The notes under the pieces are model-generated. The model saw nothing but the letters and a program-made list of their open reading frames with translations. It did no database searches and was not told the origin of the DNA. Source: Archaeoglobus veneficus SNP6 (lineage in GTDB: Archaea; Halobacteriota; Archaeoglobi; Archaeoglobales; Archaeoglobaceae). From it: DNA of 64,000 nt. How positions within the stretch are numbered: position 1 is the stretch's first letter; each line of letters opens with the position of its first letter. The position numbers and the translations under genes were made by a program. The DNA is taken from the NCBI RefSeq assembly GCF_000194625.1, contig NC_015320.1, positions 1,596,612 to 1,660,611 of the forward strand, written 5' to 3'. This document shows positions 62,209-64,000 of the stretch, piece by piece.

Positions 62209-62628
62209 ATGAAAAAGCTCGTGGTTGGAATAGGAAACGCTGTACTCGGAGACGATAGTATTGGAATCAGAGTTGCCAAGGAACTTGAAAATGAGTTCGA
62301 AGTTAAAGTAACCACGCCTTCAGCCCTTCTCGAGGCAATTGCTGGTTACGATAGAGTGGTGATAGTAGACGCGATAAGTGGGGCAGGGGAGATAGGAGAC
62401 GTATTCGAAGTAGAATTGCCTGAAAATCCCCGCTTCACTTCGTCGCACAGCCTCGGCATTATAGAGATGCTCAGCCTCGGAAAAGTCCTCTATCCAGAAA
62501 AAATGCCAAAGGAAGTAAGAATCGTCGCAATAGAGGTCGGCAGAATGCAGATAGGAGAGGGGCTGAGCGAAGAAGTCGAAAGGGCTTTGGAGAAAGCTGT
62601 TGCTTTTGTCAGGGAGATTCTTTCCTGA
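62209..62628 (+). CDS. Hydrogenase maturation protease
   Basis: A 139-residue endopeptidase of the HyaD/HycI family, which removes the C-terminal extension of the hydrogenase large subunit after nickel has been inserted. It has the nickel-binding features VVGIGNAVLGDDSIGIRVAKEL near residue 4, VVIVDAISGAGEIGD near 50 and SSHSLGIIEML near 79. The ATG at 62209 has GTGGTAAA in front of it; the frame continues upstream into the spacer. It serves the mvhA product encoded 110 bases upstream. Confidence 0.92.
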   Translation: MKKLVVGIGNAVLGDDSIGIRVAKELENEFEVKVTTPSALLEAIAGYDRVVIVDAISGAGEIGDVFEVELPENPRFTSSHSLGIIEMLSLGKVLYPEKMPKEVRIVAIEVGRMQIGEGLSEEVERALEKAVAFVREILS

Positions 62629-62774
62629 TTCTTCCTCATTATCAGTAGATATACTGTAGCTACTCGAAATGTCGGTATCTACTTTCGATTTTATCCAATG
62701 TTAATTAAGATTAACAAATCGTAAAGTCTAAATAACCTTTTGTAAAAAGCCCTTTACAAGACGGAGTGGAGAGT

Positions 62775-63173
62775 ATGAACCGGAAAAAGTATCTGCTGTG
62801 CATAACTATCGTGACAGTAGCCGTGGGCGCCATAATTGGATGGTCTGTTTGGGCTGGAAACAGTGTTATACCAGTAATTGCAGTGGTTGCTGGAATAGCG
62901 CTGCTGAAGTTATGCAAGAGCAGGGTCGAAGAGGTGGTGGAGGACGAAAGGGTACACAGAATAGGTGAAAAAGCATCCAGAAGAACTCTACAGGTTTTTG
63001 GATTGACGATTGCCGTAACAGTGGCCATTTTAATAGCATTGAGTGAAAGCGGACATGCAGAGTTTGCGCAATCTGACTTTACACTGATACACGTCTGTGC
63101 TTTGCTGGCATTCTATCTGACATTGCTGTATTTAGTATTCTACGGATACTACAGCAAAAAATACGGAGGTTAG
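62775..63173 (+). CDS. DUF2178-like membrane protein
   Basis: A 132-residue protein with four transmembrane segments arranged in two pairs (near 7-24, 29-44, 71-90 and 100-121), and between the pairs VEEVVEDERVHRIGEKASRR, the conserved segment of the archaeal DUF2178 family. GGAGTGGAGAG precedes the ATG. It lies six bases before a small HTH gene, a pairing common in archaea in which the HTH protein probably controls the operon. Confidence 0.82.
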   Translation: MNRKKYLLCITIVTVAVGAIIGWSVWAGNSVIPVIAVVAGIALLKLCKSRVEEVVEDERVHRIGEKASRRTLQVFGLTIAVTVAILIALSESGHAEFAQSDFTLIHVCALLAFYLTLLYLVFYGYYSKKYGG

Positions 63174-63179
63174 CAGAAT

Positions 63180-63386
63180 ATGAAAAACAAACTCAAGGTT
63201 TACAGAGCCATTCACGATTTGACTCAGGAAGAACTTGCAAAGAAGCTTGGAGTGACGAGACAGACTATAATAGCCATAGAAAAGGGAAAGTATGACCCGT
63301 CTTTAGAGCTTGCCTTCAAAATAGCAAGATTCTTCAAGGTTAAAATCGAGGATATTTTCATTTATGAAGAAGACGAACAGGATTAG
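63180..63386 (+). CDS. Small XRE-family HTH regulator
   Basis: A 68-residue Cro/CI-type DNA-binding protein. The helix-turn-helix is LTQEELAKKLGVTRQTIIAI, followed by EKGKYDPSLELAFKIARFFKVKIEDIF, typical of the YozG-like group that pairs with DUF2178 proteins. Likely an autoregulator of the two-gene unit. Confidence 0.93.
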   Translation: MKNKLKVYRAIHDLTQEELAKKLGVTRQTIIAIEKGKYDPSLELAFKIARFFKVKIEDIFIYEEDEQD

Positions 63387-63418
63387 CGGGTTCTGACAAC
63401 TGCCACAAACTCGGCACT

Positions 63419-64000
63419 TCAGTATGTCTTTAAAGAGGTCCTCGTTACAATCTCCGCCTTGCCATCGCCAATAGACTCATACTGTCCGATGACTATCCTC
63501 CCGCCCTTCGAGCTTTCCCCAACCCACGCTCCAGCCACTTCAGCAACTATCTCCCCACCCTCCATTGCAAAGCCGAGGGCGTTGCCTGCATTGCTAACGA
63601 TTATCGTTCCACCCTTCATCTCCATACCTACCCAGTCTCCCGCCTTTCCCGCAACGATTCTCCCGCCTTTCATCCCCTTTCCGAGATAGTTGCCGGTTGA
63701 GGATGTGAAGATTTCCCCGTCTTCCATCTCCATACCAAGGTACGTCGTTCTGCCCTCGACGAAAATTCTGCCGCCTTTCAGCCTGAATCCGATTCCAGAA
63801 GCGGAGCGGACACTAAACCTGACGGTAAAGTCTTTCATAGCCCTCAGGAATCCTGAGATAAAGAATCCAACAATTCCTCCAAAACAGGCGAGGTAGTTGT
63901 TGAAAAGAACTTCTACTCTCTCCTGTGTTAGCCTGTACTGCGATGCAAGCTCTCTCCCAAACCTGAACGCCTCCTCAAAAACCTCGTACTTCCAGCCCTG
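63419..64000 (-). CDS. GXGXG-repeat protein (partial; 5' end outside window)
   Basis: The reverse strand is open from the window edge to a stop at 63419 (193 codons). The C-terminal 120 residues consist of a right-handed beta-helix of GG-x repeats (FRLKGGRIFVEG, MEMEDGEIFTSS, KGMKGGRIVAGKAGDWVG, MEMKGGTIIVSNAGNALG), as in formylmethanofuran dehydrogenase subunit C and the C-terminal domain of glutamate synthase. The visible N-terminal part is hydrophilic and helical (RELASQYRLTQERVEVLFNNYL). An internal ATG at 63838 is unlikely to be the start, since the frame continues with coding character. It is probably an archaeal GltB-C/FwdC-like protein. Confidence 0.75.
   Translation of the reverse strand, partial: QGWKYEVFEEAFRFGRELASQYRLTQERVEVLFNNYLACFGGIVGFFISGFLRAMKDFTVRFSVRSASGIGFRLKGGRIFVEGRTTYLGMEMEDGEIFTSSTGNYLGKGMKGGRIVAGKAGDWVGMEMKGGTIIVSNAGNALGFAMEGGEIVAEVAGAWVGESSKGGRIVIGQYESIGDGKAEIVTRTSLKTY

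Noticed and set aside
1-64000. CRISPR array, rRNA, insertion sequence or replication origin
   Set aside because: No regularly spaced repeats, transposase, rRNA or origin-type repeat clusters were seen on either strand.

Overview
The window reads as ordinary chromosome of a euryarchaeon, most likely a member of the Archaeoglobales (Archaeoglobus, Ferroglobus or Geoglobus). The reasons are archaeal information-processing genes (NMD3, Taw2, archaeal CCA-adding enzyme, Hel308, GPN GTPase, archaeal Elp3), archaeal MptA, pyruvoyl-dependent arginine decarboxylase, an AMA-type AAA ATPase (a class described from Archaeoglobus and methanogens), an HdrA-MvhD fusion next to a Mvh-type [NiFe] hydrogenase, a split-Soret-type cytochrome c, an acyl-CoA dehydrogenase, and short AT-rich promoters whose TATA element often lies only 24-30 nt before the start codon (leaderless genes). 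Genes are tightly packed, with many 4-base ATGA overlaps. No CRISPR array, rRNA or recognisable insertion sequence was seen. One tRNA gene, tRNA-Thr(GGT), is present. No stretch longer than 300 bases is without a gene.

Layout. 0-2.9 kb: the 5' part of a THUMP protein, moaC, a HARP-type protein-only RNase P, and two related proteins of unknown function. 2.9-6.9 kb: a ChlI-ChlD fused chelatase ATPase, a PsiE-like membrane protein, a PEBP lipoprotein and GTP cyclohydrolase MptA. 6.9-12.8 kb: a membrane/glycan block with a DUF2298 GT-C-like protein, a GT2 glycosyltransferase fused to a flippase-like membrane domain, a second flippase-like protein and two small membrane proteins. 12.8-14.9 kb: taw2 and nmd3. 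15-22 kb: a SIMPL protein, an unknown protein, the CbiMNQO cobalt ECF transporter, a peroxiredoxin, a membrane-anchored HTH regulator and Elp3. 22-24.2 kb: an AT-rich patch with a DUF457 hydrolase, a C2H2 zinc-finger protein, an apparently frameshifted membrane metalloprotease-like gene and an unknown membrane protein. 24.2-43.6 kb: housekeeping genes (pyrDK, racemase, pdaD, leuS, QueG-like Fe-S protein, DHH nuclease, G3P dehydrogenase, thioesterase, cca, thpR, AMA, acyl-CoA dehydrogenase, split-Soret cytochrome, UbiD) ending in an unusual lipoprotein that carries the WWDY motif of oligosaccharyltransferase. 43.6-45.75 kb: a second AT-rich patch with small, unknown and partly decayed genes, lying against the 3' end of tRNA-Thr. 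46-49.7 kb: Hel308, a GPN-type GTPase and a membrane protein. 49.7-54.1 kb: a divergent cluster built from a type I signal peptidase, two related winged-helix/transmembrane proteins, a large secreted anchored protein and a MinD-like ATPase. 54-57.2 kb: a PfkB kinase, a HAD protein and argG. 57.4-62.6 kb: hdrA-mvhD, mvhG, mvhA and the hydrogenase maturation protease. 62.8 kb to the end: a DUF2178/HTH pair and a partial GXGXG-repeat protein.

How parts work together. The hydrogenase operon gives an H2-oxidising [NiFe] enzyme that delivers electrons through the MvhD domain to the flavin of HdrA; the protease downstream would trim the large-subunit precursor. The CbiMNQO operon would import cobalt, and the ChlI/ChlD protein 12 kb away could power metal insertion into a tetrapyrrole. 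The features most worth a second look are the oligosaccharyltransferase-like lipoprotein (42.85-43.58 kb), the signal peptidase/MinD/winged-helix-TM locus (49.7-54.1 kb) and the decaying tRNA-linked patch that contains an AbrB-like frame without a standard start codon.
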